Source of the DNA: Chlorocebus sabaeus
Lineage: Eukaryota; Chordata; Mammalia; Primates; Cercopithecidae
Length of the DNA stretch: 64,000 nt
Assembly (NCBI RefSeq): GCF_047675955.1
Contig: NW_027327435.1
Span: 372,001-436,000, forward strand
Reading direction: 5' to 3'
Position numbers and translations under genes: made by a program. The notes beneath the pieces are model-generated. The model did no database searches. It worked only from the letters and a program-made list of their open reading frames with translations, and had not been told where the DNA came from. Positions 10,381 through 21,393 of the stretch are shown here, in pieces (within the stretch, counting starts at the first letter, position 1; the number at the start of each line of letters is the position of its first letter).

Positions 10381-13124
10381 GGCTATGGTGAAAATGGAAA
10401 TATCCTAAGATAAAAACCAAAAAGAAGCTTTCTGAGAAACTGCTTTGTGTTCTGTTAATTCATCTCACTGTGTTACACGTTTCTCCTCAAGAAACCTTTA
10501 GCTAAGGCTGCTCTTCTGGAATTTGAAAAGTGATATTTGGAAGCCCGTAGGGGGCTATGGTGAAAAAGGAAGTATCTTCGGTTAAAATCTGGAAAGAAGA
10601 TTTCTGAGAGACTGCTTTGTGTTATGCTAATTCATCTCACATAGCTACAGCTTTCCCCTCAAGAAACCGTTCACTGAGACTGTCCTTGTGGAATTTGCAA
10701 AGTGATATTTGAAGACCATAGATGGTTATTGCGAAAAAGGAAATATCCTAAGTTAAAAACCGAAAGGAAGCTTTCTCAGAAACTGCATTGTGTTCTCTTA
10801 ATTCATGTCGCAGAGTTATAACTTTCCCCTCAAGAAGGCTATCAGTAAGATTATTCCTGTGGAATTTTCAAAGTCATATTTGGAAGCCCATAGAGGGCTA
10901 TGGCGAAAAAGGAAATATCTTCCGTTAAAAACTGGAAAGAAACTTTCTGAGAAACTGCTTTGTGTTCTGTTAATTCATCTCACAGAATTACAGATTTCCC
11001 CTCAAGAAGCCTTTCGCTAAGGCTGTTTTTGTGGAATTTGCAAAGTGATATTTGGAAGCCCAAAGGGGTTTATGGTGAAAAATGAAACATCTTCAGTTAA
11101 AAACTGGAATAAAGCTTTCTGGGAAACTGCTTTGTCTTCTGTTATTTCATCTCAGAGAGTTACAGCTTTGCCCTCAAGAAGCCTTTCGCTAAGACTCTTC
11201 TTGTGGAATTCGCAAAGTGATTTTTGGAAGCCCCAGAGCCCAAAGGTGAAAAAGGAAACTTCCTAAGATAAAAACTGAAAAGTAGCTTTCTGAGAAATTG
11301 CTTTGTGTTCTGTTAATTCATCTCTCACAGCTACAGCTTTCCCCTCAAGAATCCTTTCTCTAAGACTGTTCTTGTGGAATTTGCATAGTGATATTAGGAA
11401 GCCCATAGAGAGCTGTGGCAAAAAAGAAAATATCTTCCGTTAAAAACTGAAAAGAAGATTTCTGAGAAACTGCTTTGTGTTCGTTAATTCATCTCACAGA
11501 GTAACAGCTTTCCCCTCAAGAAGCCTTTCCCCAAGACTGTTTTTGTGGAATTTGAAAATGATTTTTGGAAGCCCATAGAGGGCTATGCTGACAAAGGAAG
11601 TATCCTAAGATTAAAACTGAAAAGAAGCTTTCTGAGAAACTGCTTTGTGTTCTGTTATTTCATCTCGCAGAGATACAGCTTTCCCCTCAAGAAGCATTTC
11701 GCTAAGACTGTTCTTGTGGAATTTGGAAAGTGATATTTGGAAGGCCAAAGGGGGCTATGGTGAAAATGGAAATATCCTAAGATAAAAACCGAAAAGAAGC
11801 TTTCTGAGAAACTGCTTTGTGTTCTGTTAATTCATCTCACTGTGTTACACGTTTCTCCTCAAGAAACCTTTAGCTAAGGCTGATCTTCTGGAATTTGAAA
11901 AGTGATATTTGGAAGCCCGTAGGGGGCTATGGTGAAAAAGGAAGTATCTTCGGTTAAAATCTGGAAAGAAGATTTCTGAGAGACTGCTTTGTGTTATGCT
12001 AATTCATCTCACATAGCTACAGCTTTCCCCTCAAGAAACCGTTCACTGAGACTATTCCTGTGGAATTTGCAAAGTGATATTTGAAGACCATAGATGGTTA
12101 TTGCAAAAAAGGAAATATCCTAAGTTAAAAACCGAAAGGAAGCTTTCTCAGAAACTGCATTGTGTTCTCTTAATTCATGTCGCAGAGTTATAACTTTCCC
12201 CTCAAGAAGGCTATCAGTAAGATTATTCCTGTGGAATTTTCAAAGTCATATTTGGAAGCCCGTAGAGGGCTATGGCGAAAAAGGAAATATCTTCCGTTAA
12301 AAACTGGAAAGAAACTTTCTGAGAAACTGCTTTGTGTTCTGTTAATTCATCTCACAGAATTACAGATTTCCCCTCAAGAAGCCTTTCGCTAAGGCTGTTT
12401 TTGTGGAATTTGCAAAGTGATATTTGGAAGCCCATAGGGGTTTATGGTGAAAAATGAAACATCTTCAGTTAAAAACTGGAATAAAGCTTTCTGGGAAACT
12501 GCTTTGTCTTCTGTTATTTCATCTCAGAGAGTTACAGCTTTGCCCTCAAGAAGCCTTTCGCTAAGACTCTTCTTGTGGAATTCGCAAAGTGATTTTTGGA
12601 AGCCCCAGAGCCCAAAGGTGAAAAAGGAAACTTCCTAAGATAAAAACTGAAAAGTAGCTTTCTGAGAAATTGCTTTGTGTTCTGTTAATTCATCTCTCAC
12701 AGCTACAGCTTTCCCCTCAAGAATCCTTTCTCTAAGACTGTTCTTGTGGAATTTGCATAGTGATATTAGGAAGCCCATAGAGAGCTGTGGCAAAAAAGAA
12801 AATATCTTCCGTTAAAAACTGAAAAGAAGATTTCTGAGAAACTGCTTTGTGTTTGTTAATTCATCTCACAGAGTAACAGCTTTCCCCTCAAGAAGCCTTT
12901 CCCCAAGACTGTTTTTGTGGAATTTGAAAATGATTTTTGGAAGCCCATAGAGGGCTATGCTGACAAAGGAAGTATCCTAAGATTAAAACTGAAAAGAAGC
13001 TTTCTGAGAAACTGCTTTGTGTTCTGTTATTTCATCTCGCAGAGATACAGCTTTCCCCTCAAGAAGCATTTCGCTAAGACTGTTCTTGTGGAATTTGGAA
13101 AGTGATATTTGGAAGGCCAAAGGG
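10381..13124 (+). repeat. Tandem duplication of an 8-monomer alphoid block (1372 bp x 2)
   Basis: 10381-11752 and 11753-13124 match at a constant offset of 1372 bp (8 monomers). I noticed about seven differences by eye, including CTGCTC/CTGATC, GTGTTCGTTAAT/GTGTTTGTTAAT and CCCAAAGG/CCCATAGG, so identity is about 99%. The copies share private variants such as ATTTGAAGACCATAGATGG and GCCCCAGAGCCCAAAGG that neighbouring monomers lack. Upstream of 10381 the flanks diverge at once. This is a short higher-order-like unit embedded in otherwise monomeric satellite. Confidence 0.92.
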
Positions 13125-13572
13125 GGCTATGGTGAAAATGGAAATATCCTAAGATAAAAACCGAAAAGAAGCTTTCTGAGAAACTGCTTTGTGTTCTGTT
13201 AATTCATCTCAGAGAGTTACAGCTTTCTCCCCAAGAAGCCTTTCGCTAAGACTGTTCTTGTGAAATTTGCAAAGTGATGTTTGGAATCGCATAGAGGGCT
13301 AAGGTGAAAAAGGAAATAACTTTCGTTAAAAACTGGAAAGAACATTTCTGAGAAACTGCTTTGTGTTCTGTTAGTTCAACTCACAGAGTTACAGCTTACC
13401 CCTCAAGAAGCTGTTCACTAAGATTGTTTTTGTGAAATTAGCAAAGTGATATTTGGAAGCCCATAGAGGGCAATGGTGAAAAAGGAAATATCCTAGGATA
13501 AAAACTGAAAATAAGCTTTCTGAGAAACTGCTTTGTGTTCTGTTAATTCAACTACCAGAGTTACAGTTTCCC

Positions 13573-13600
13573 CTCAAAAAGCCTTTCTCAAGAAGCCTTT
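13573..13600 (+). repeat. 14-bp tandem duplication inside an alphoid monomer
   Basis: CTCAAAAAGCCTTT (13573-13586) is followed by CTCAAGAAGCCTTT (13587-13600), one mismatch, lengthening this monomer. It looks like replication slippage. Confidence 0.85.
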
Positions 13601-16600
13601 CACTAAGACTGTTCTTGTGGAATTTTCAAAGTGATATTTGGAAGCCCATAGAGGGCTATGGTGAAAAAGGAAATATCTTCCGTTAAAAACTGGAAAGAAT
13701 CTTTCTGAGAAACTGCTTTGTGTTCTGTTAATTCATCTCACAGAGTTACAGCTTTCTCCGCAAGGAACCGTTCACTAAGGCTGTTCCTGTGGAATTTGCA
13801 AAGTGATATTTGGAAGCCCATAGAGGGCTATGTTGAAAAAGGAAATATGCTAAGATAAAAACTGAAAAAAGGCATTTGAGAAACTGCTATGTTTTCTGGT
13901 AATGATCTCACAGAGTTACATCTTTCCCTTCAAGAAACCTTTCGCTAAGTCTGTTCTTATGGAATTTGCAAAGGGATATTTGGAATCCCATAGAGGGCTA
14001 TGGTGAAAAAGGAAATATCTCCGGAAAAAACTGGAAAGAAGCTTTCTGAGAAACTGCTTTTTGTTCTGTTAATTCATCTCACAGAGTTACAGCTTTCCCC
14101 TGAAGAAGCCTTTCGCTAAGACTGTGCTTGTGGAATTTGCAAAGTGATATCTGGAAGCCCATAGAGGGCTATGGTGAAAAAGGAAATATCCGAAGATAAA
14201 AACTGAAAATAGCCTTTCTGAGAAACTGGTTTGTGTTCTGATAATTCATCGCACAGAGTTTCAGCTTTCCGCTCAAGAAGCCTTTATCTAAGACTGTTCT
14301 TGTGGAATTTTCAAAGTGATATTTGGAAGCCCATAGAGGGCTACGGTGAAAATGGAAATATCCTAAGATAAAAACTGGAAAGAAGCTTTCTGAGAAACAG
14401 TTTGGGTCTGTTAATTCATCTTACAGATTTACAGCTTTCTCCTCAAAAAGCCTTTCGCTAAGTCTGTTCTTGTGGAACTTGAAATGTGGTATTTGGAAAC
14501 CCATAGAGGGCTATGGTGAAAAAGGAAATATCTTCCGTTAAAAACTTGAAAGAAGATTTCTGAGAAACTGCTTTGTGTTTTGTTAATTGATCTCAGAGAG
14601 TTACAGCTTTCCCCTCAAGAAGTCTTTCCCTAAGACTGTTCTTGTGGAATTTGCAAAGTGATATTTGGAAGCCCATAGGGGGCTCTGGTGAAAAAGAAAA
14701 TATCCTAAGACAAAAACAAAAAGAAAGCTTTCTGAGAAACTGCACTGTGTTCTCGAAATTCATCTCACAGAGTTATATCTTCCCCTCAAGAAGCCGTTCA
14801 CTAAGACTGTTCTTGTGGAATTTGCAAAGTGATATTTGGAAGCCCGTAGAGGGATATGGTGAAAAGAAAATATCTTCCGTTAACAACTGGAAAGAACCTT
14901 TCTGATTAACTGCTTTCTTGTCTGTTAATTCATCTAACAAAGCTACAGATTACCCCTCAAGAAGCCTTTCGCTAATACTGTTCTTGTGGAAGTTGCAAAG
15001 TGATATTTGGAATCCCATAGAGAGATATGGTGAAAAAGGAAATATCTTCCGTTAAAAACTGGAAAGCAGCTTTCAGAGTAACTGCTTTGTGGTCTGTTAA
15101 TTCATCTCACAGAGCTACAACTTTCCACTCAAGAAGCCTTTCGCTAAGACTGTTCTTGATGAATTTGCAAAGTGACATTTGTAAGCCCATACAGGGCTAT
15201 GCTGACAAAGGAAATATCCTAAGATAAAAACTGAAAAGAAGCTTTCTGAGAAACTGCTTTGTGTTCTGTTAGTTCATCTCGCAGAGTTACAGCTTTCCCC
15301 TCAAGAAGCATTTCACTAAGACTGTTCTTGTGGAATTTGGAAAGTGATATTTTGAAGGTGAAAGGTGGCTATGGTGAAAATGGAAATATCCTGAGATAAA
15401 AACCGAAAAGAAGCTTTCTGAGAATCTGCTTTGTGTTCTGTTAATTCATCTCAGAGAGTTACAGCTTTCTCCCCAAGAAGCCTTTCAATAAGACTGTTCT
15501 TGTGAAATTTTCAAAGTGATGTTTGGAATCGCATAGAGGTCTAAGGTGAAAAAGGAAATAACTTTCGTTAAAAACTGGAAAGAAGATTTCTGAGAAACTG
15601 CTTTGTGTTCTGTTAGTTCAACTCACAGAGTTACAGCTTTCCCCCGAAGAAGCCTTTCGCTAAAACTGTGCTTGTGGAATTTGCAAAGTGATATCTGGAA
15701 GCCCATAGAGGGCTATGGTGAAAAAGGAAATATCCGAAGATAAAAACTGAAAAGAAGCTTTCTGAGAAACTGCTCTGTGTTCTGTCAAATCATCTCACAG
15801 AGTTACAGCTTTTCCCTCAAGAAGCCTTTCGCTAAGACTGTTCTTGTGGAATTTGCAAAGAGATATTTGGAAGCCCATACAGGACTATGGTGAAAAAGGA
15901 AATATCTTCCGTTAAAAACTGGAAAGAAGCTTTCTGAAGGACTGTTTTGTGTTCTGTTAATTCATGTCACAGAGTTACAGCTTTCCCCTCAAGAAGCCTT
16001 TCGCAAAGACTGTTCTTGTGGAATTTGCAAAGTGATATTTGGAAGCCCATAGAGGGCTATGGTGAAAAAGGAAATATCTTCCGTTAAAAACTGGAAAGAA
16101 GCTTTCTGAGAAACTGCTTTGTATTCTGTTAATTCATCTCACAGAGTTACAGCTTTCCCCTAAACAAGCCGTTCACTGAGACTGTTCTTGTGTAATTTGC
16201 AAAGGGATATTGGAAGCCCATAGAGGATTATCGCGAAAAAGGTAATTTCCTAAGATAAAAACCGAAAAGAAGCTTTCTGCGAAACTGCATTTTATTCTCT
16301 TAATTCATCTCACAGAGTTATAGCTTTCGCCACAAGAAGCCGTTCACTAAGACTCTTCCTGTGGAATTTGCAACGTGATATTTGCAAGCCGTTAGAAGTC
16401 TATGCAGAAAAAGGAAATATCATCCGTTAAAAACTGGATAGAATCTTTCTGAGAAACTGCTTTGTGTTCTGTTAATTCATCTCACAGAATTACAGCTTTC
16501 CCCTGAAGAAGCCTTTCGCTAACTTTGTTCTTGTGGAATTTCCAAAGTGATATTTGGAAACCCATATAGGGCTATGGTGAAAAAGAAATTGTCCTAAGAT

Positions 16601-19600
16601 AAAAACTGAAAAGGAGCTTTCTGAGAAACTTCTTTGTCTGTTAATTCGTCTCACACAGTTACAGCTTTCCCGTCAAGAAGCCGTTCACTGAAACTATTCT
16701 TGTGGAATTTGCAAAGTGATATTGGAAGCCGATAGAGGGTTATGTCGAAAAGGGAAATATCCTAAGATAAAAACCGAAAAGAATCTTTCTGAGAAACTGC
16801 TTTGTGTTCTGTTAAATCATCTTACAGAGTTACAGTTTTCCCCTCAAGAAGCCTTTGGCTAAGACTGTTCTTGTGGGATTGGCAAAGTGATATTTGGAAG
16901 CCCACAGAGGGCTATGGTGATAAAGGAAATCTCTTCCGTTAAAAACCGGAAAGAAGCTTTCTGAGAAACTGCTTTGTGTTCTGTTAATTCATCTCACAGA
17001 GTTACAGCTTTCCCCTCATGAAGCTTTTCGCTAAGACTTTTGTTGTGGGATTTGCAAAGTGATATTTGAAAATCCATAGAGGGCTATGGTGAAAAAGGAA
17101 ATGTCTTCCGTTAAAAACTGCAAAGAAATGTTCTGAGAGACTGCTTTGTTTTCTGTTAATTGATCACACACTGTTACAGCTTTCCCCTCAAGAAGCCTTT
17201 CGCAAAGACTGTTCTTGTAGAATTAGCAAAGTGATATTTTAAAGCAAGTAGAGGGCTATAGTGAAAAAGGAACTGTCTTCTGTTAAAAAACTGGAAAGAA
17301 GCTTTCTGAGAAACTGATTTGTGTTCTGTTAATTCATCTCACAGAGTTATAGCTTGCACACCAAGAAGCCTTTCGGTAAGACTGTTCTTGTGGAATTTGC
17401 AAAGTGATATTTGGAAACCCGTAGAGGGTTATGGTGAAAAAGGAAATATCCTAAGATAGAAACTGAAAAGAAGCTTTCTGAGAAACTGCTTTGCGTTCTG
17501 TTAATTGATCTCAAAGAGTTACAGCTTTCCCCTCAAGAAGCCTTCCGCTAAGGCTGTTCTTGTGGAATTTGCAAAGTGATATTTGGAAGCCTATAGAGGG
17601 CTACGGTGAGAAAGGAAATACGTTTTGTTTAAAACTGGAAAGAAGATTTCTGAGAAACTGATTTGTGTTCTCTTAATTCATTTCACAGGGTTAGAGCTTA
17701 CCCCTCAAGAAGTCATTCACTAAGACTGTTCCTGTGGAATTTGCAAGGTGATATTTCGAAGCCACTATAGGGCTATTTTGAAAAACGAAATATCTTCAGT
17801 TAAAAACTGGAAAGACTCTTTCTGAGAAACTGCTTGATGCTCTGATAATTCATCTCACAGAGTTTCAGCTTTCCCCTCAAGAAGCCGTTCTCTAAGACTG
17901 ATCCTGTGTAATTTTCAAGTGATATATGGAAGCCCATAGAGGGCTATGGTGAAAAAGGAAATAACCTAGGATAAAAACTGAAAAGAAGCTTTCTGAGAAA
18001 CCTCTTTGTGTTCTGTTAATTCAACTCACATTGTTAAATATTTCTCCTCAAGAAGCGTTTCGCTAAGACTGTTCTTGTGGAATTTGCAAAGTGATATTTA
18101 GAAGCCCATAGAGGGCTATGGTGAAACTGGAAATATCTTAACATAAAAATCGAAAAGAAACTTTCTGAGAAATTGCTTTGTGAACTGTTAATTCATCTCC
18201 AGAGTTACAGTTTTCCCCTCAAGAAACATTTCATGAAGACTGTTCTTGTGAAATTTGCAAAGTGATATTTGGAAGTCCATAGAGGGCTATGGTGAAAAAG
18301 GAAACATCTTCAGATAAAAACTGGAAAGAAGATTTCTGAGAAACTGCTTTGTGTTCTGTTAATTCATCTCACAGAGTTACAGCGTTCTCCTCAAAAAGCC
18401 TTTCACTAACGTTGTTCTTGTGGAATTTGGTAAGTGATATTTGGAAGCCCGTAGAGGACTATGGTCCAAAAGGAAATATCTTCAGTTAACTACTTGAAAG
18501 AAGCTTTCTGAGTAACTGCTTTGTGTTCTATTAATTCATCTCACAGGGTTACAGCTTTCTCCTCAAGAAGCCTTTCGCTAAGACTATTCTTGTGGAATAT
18601 GAAAAGTGATATTTAGAAGCCCATAGAGGGCTATGGTGAAAAAAGAATTATCCTAATATAAAACCTGAAATAATTTTCTGAGAAACTACTTTGTGTTCTG
18701 TTAATTCAACTAAGAGAGTTACAGCTTTCCCCTCAAAAAGCCTTTCGCTCAGACTATTCTTGTGGAATTTGCAAAGTGATATTTGGAAGCCCATAGTGGG
18801 CTATGGCGAAAAAGGAAATATCATAAGATAAAAACTGAAAAGAAGCTTTCTGATAAACTGATTTGTGTTCTGTTAATTCATATCACAGAGTTACATCTTT
18901 CCCCTCAAGAAGCCTTTCGCTAAGGCTGTTCTTGTGGAATTTGCCAAGTGATATTTGGAAGGCCTTAGAGGGCTATAGTGAAAAAGGAAATGTCTTCGGT
19001 TAAAAAGTGGAAAGAAGCTTTCCGAGAAACTGCTTTGTGTTCTGTTAATTCATGTCACAGAGATACAGCTTTCCCCGCAAGAAGCGTTTCGCTAAGTCTG
19101 TTCTTGTGGAATTTGTAAAGTGATATTTGGAAGCCCCTAGAGGGCAATGGTGAAAAAGGAAATATCTTCAGCTAAAAACTGGAAAGGAGCTTTCTGAGCA
19201 AATGCTTTGTGTTCTGTTAATTCATCTCACAGAGATACAGCTTTCCCCTCAAGAAGCCATTCACTAAGACTGGTCTTTTGGAATATGCAAAGAGATATTT
19301 GGTAGCCCAAAGTGGGCTATGGTGAGAAAGGAATTATCTTCAGTTAAAAACTGAAAAGAAACTTTCTGAGAATCTGCTTTGTGTTCTGTTAATTCATCTC
19401 AAAGAGTTACAGCTTTCCCCTCAAGAAGCCTTTCGAGAAGACTGCTCTTGTGGAATTTGCAAAGTGATATTTAGAAGCCAAAAGAGGGCTATGGTGAAAA
19501 AGGAAATAGCCTAAGAGAAAAACTGAAAACAAGCCTTTTGAGAAGCTGCTTTGTGTTCTGTTAATTCATCTCACAGTGTTCCAGCTTTCCCCTCAAGAAG

Positions 19601-21044
19601 CCTTTCGCTAAGACTGTTCTTGTGGAATTTGCAAAGTGATATTTGGAATCCCATAGAGGGCTATGGTGAAAATGGAAATATCCTAAGATAAAAACCGAAA
19701 AGAATCTTTCTGAGAAACTGCTTTCTGTTCTGGTAGTTCATCTCACAGAGTTACAGCTTTCTGCTAAAGGAGCCGTTCACTAAGACTCTTCTCTTGGAAT
19801 TTGCCAAGTGATATTTGGAAGCCCTTAAAGGGCTATGGTGAAAAAGTAAATACCCTAAGATAAAAACTGAAAAGAAACTTTCTGACAAACTGCTTTGTTT
19901 TCTGTTAATTCAACTCACAGAGTTACAGCTTTACCCTCAAGAAGCCTTTCGCTAAGGCTGCTGTTGTGGTATTTGCAATGTGATATTTGGAAGCCCATAG
20001 AGGGCTACGGTGAAAAAGGAAATATCTTCAGTTAAAAACTGAAAAGAGGCTTTCTGAGAATCTGCTGTGTGTTCTGTTAGTTCATCTCAAAGAATTAGAG
20101 CTTTCCCCTGAAGACACCTTCTGCTAAGACTGTTCTTGTGGTATTTGCAAAGTGATAATTGGAAACCCATAGATGGCTATGGTGAAAAAGGAAATATCCT
20201 AAGATAAAAACCCAGAAGAACTTTTCTGAGAAACTGCTTTGTGTTCTTTTAGTTAATCTCACAGTTTTACCGCTTTCCCCTCAAGAAGCCATTCAATAAG
20301 ACTGTTCTTGTGAAATTTTCTAAGAGATATTTGGAAGCCCATAGTGTGCTATGGTGAAAAAGGAAATATCTTCCCTTAGAAACTAGAAAGAAGCACTCTG
20401 AGAAACTGCCGAGTGTTCTGTTAATATATCTCACCGAGTTACAGCTTTCTCCACAAGAAGCCTTTCGCTAAGACTGTTCCTGTGGGATTTGCATAGTGAT
20501 ATTTGGAAGCCCATAGAGGGCTATGGTGAAAAAGGAAATATCCTAAGATAAAAACTGGAAAGAAGATTTCTGAGAAACTGTTTTGTGTTCTGTTAATTCA
20601 TCTCAGCTATTTACAGCTTTCCCCTCAAGAAGCCGTTCACTAAGACTGTTCTTGTGGAATTTACAAAGTGATATTTGGAAGCCCATAGAGGGCTACGGTG
20701 AAAAAGGAAATAACTTCCGTGAAAAACTGGAAAGAAGATTTCTGAGAAACTGCTTTGTGTTCTGTTAATTCATCTCACAGAGTTACAGCATTCCCCTCCA
20801 GAAGTCTTTGGATAAGATTGTTCTTGTGGAATTTGCAAAGTGATATTTCGAAGCCTTTAGAGGGCTATGGTGAAAAAGGAAATAGCCTAAGATAAAAACT
20901 GAAAAGAAGCTTTCTGAGCAACTGCTTTGTTTTCTGTTAAATCCACTCACAGAGTTACAGCTTTCCCCTCAAGAAGACTTTCGCTAAGACTGTTGTTGTG
21001 GAATTTGCAAAGTGATATTTGGAAGCCCATACAGGGCTATGGTT

Positions 21045-21058
21045 AAAAAGGAAATATC
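21045..21058 (+). repeat. 5' target-site duplication of Alu 2
   Basis: AAAAAGGAAATATC, repeated exactly after the Alu tail at 21380-21393. It is preceded by GGTT, giving TT/AAAA, which fits the L1 endonuclease nick consensus. Confidence 0.93.
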
Positions 21059-21379
21059 CGCCGGGCGCGGTGGCTCAAGCCTGTAATCCCAGCACTTTGG
21101 GAGGCTGAGACGGGCGGATAACGAGGTCAGGAGATCGAGACCACCCTGGCTAATACGGTGAAACACCGTCTCTACTAAAAATAAAAAAATCTAGCCGGGC
21201 GAGGTGGTGGACGCCTGTAGTCCCAGCTACTCGGGAGGCTGAGTCAGGAGAATGGTGTAAACCCGGGAGGAGGAGCTTGCAGTGAGCTGAGATCCGGCCA
21301 CTGCACTCCAGCCTGGGGGACAGAGCCAGACTCCGTCTCAAAAAAAAAAAAAAAATAAAATAAAATAAATAAATAAAAT
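21059..21379 (+). mobile_element. AluY-like SINE inserted into alpha satellite
   Basis: Starts CGCCGGGCGCGGTGGCTCAA, has both Alu arms with the linker ACTAAAAATAAAAAAATCTA, and ends in an A-rich tail with TAAAA/TAAA units to 21379. Flanked by a perfect 14-bp direct repeat, AAAAAGGAAATATC (21045-21058 and 21380-21393), taken from the monomer itself; satellite resumes in phase afterwards. The right arm carries GATCCGGCCACTGC like the Alu at 3651, pointing to a cercopithecid AluY type. It is the only interspersed element I see in about 57 kb of satellite. Antisense open frames across it are not genes. Confidence 0.97.
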
Positions 21380-21393
21380 AAAAAGGAAATATC
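21380..21393 (+). repeat. 3' target-site duplication of Alu 2
   Basis: Exact repeat of 21045-21058. The following TTCCGTTATAAACTGGAAAG continues the interrupted monomer, so removing the Alu and one repeat leaves a monomer of normal length. Confidence 0.93.

Larger units (their letters stand above)
13125..21058 (+). repeat. Alpha satellite, monomeric block up to Alu 2
   Basis: About 46 diverged monomers. Within it, about 15181-15640 is a diverged copy of 12939-13400 (offset about 2242 bp, 13 monomers), and 15640-15760 instead matches 14095-14215 (offset about 9 monomers). A 14-bp tandem duplication with one mismatch occurs at 13573-13600. The rest looks like ordinary monomeric alphoid. Confidence 0.85.

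Noticed and set aside
20984..21341. Antisense open frames over the Alu at 21059
   Set aside because: Typical Alu antisense translation; no gene context.
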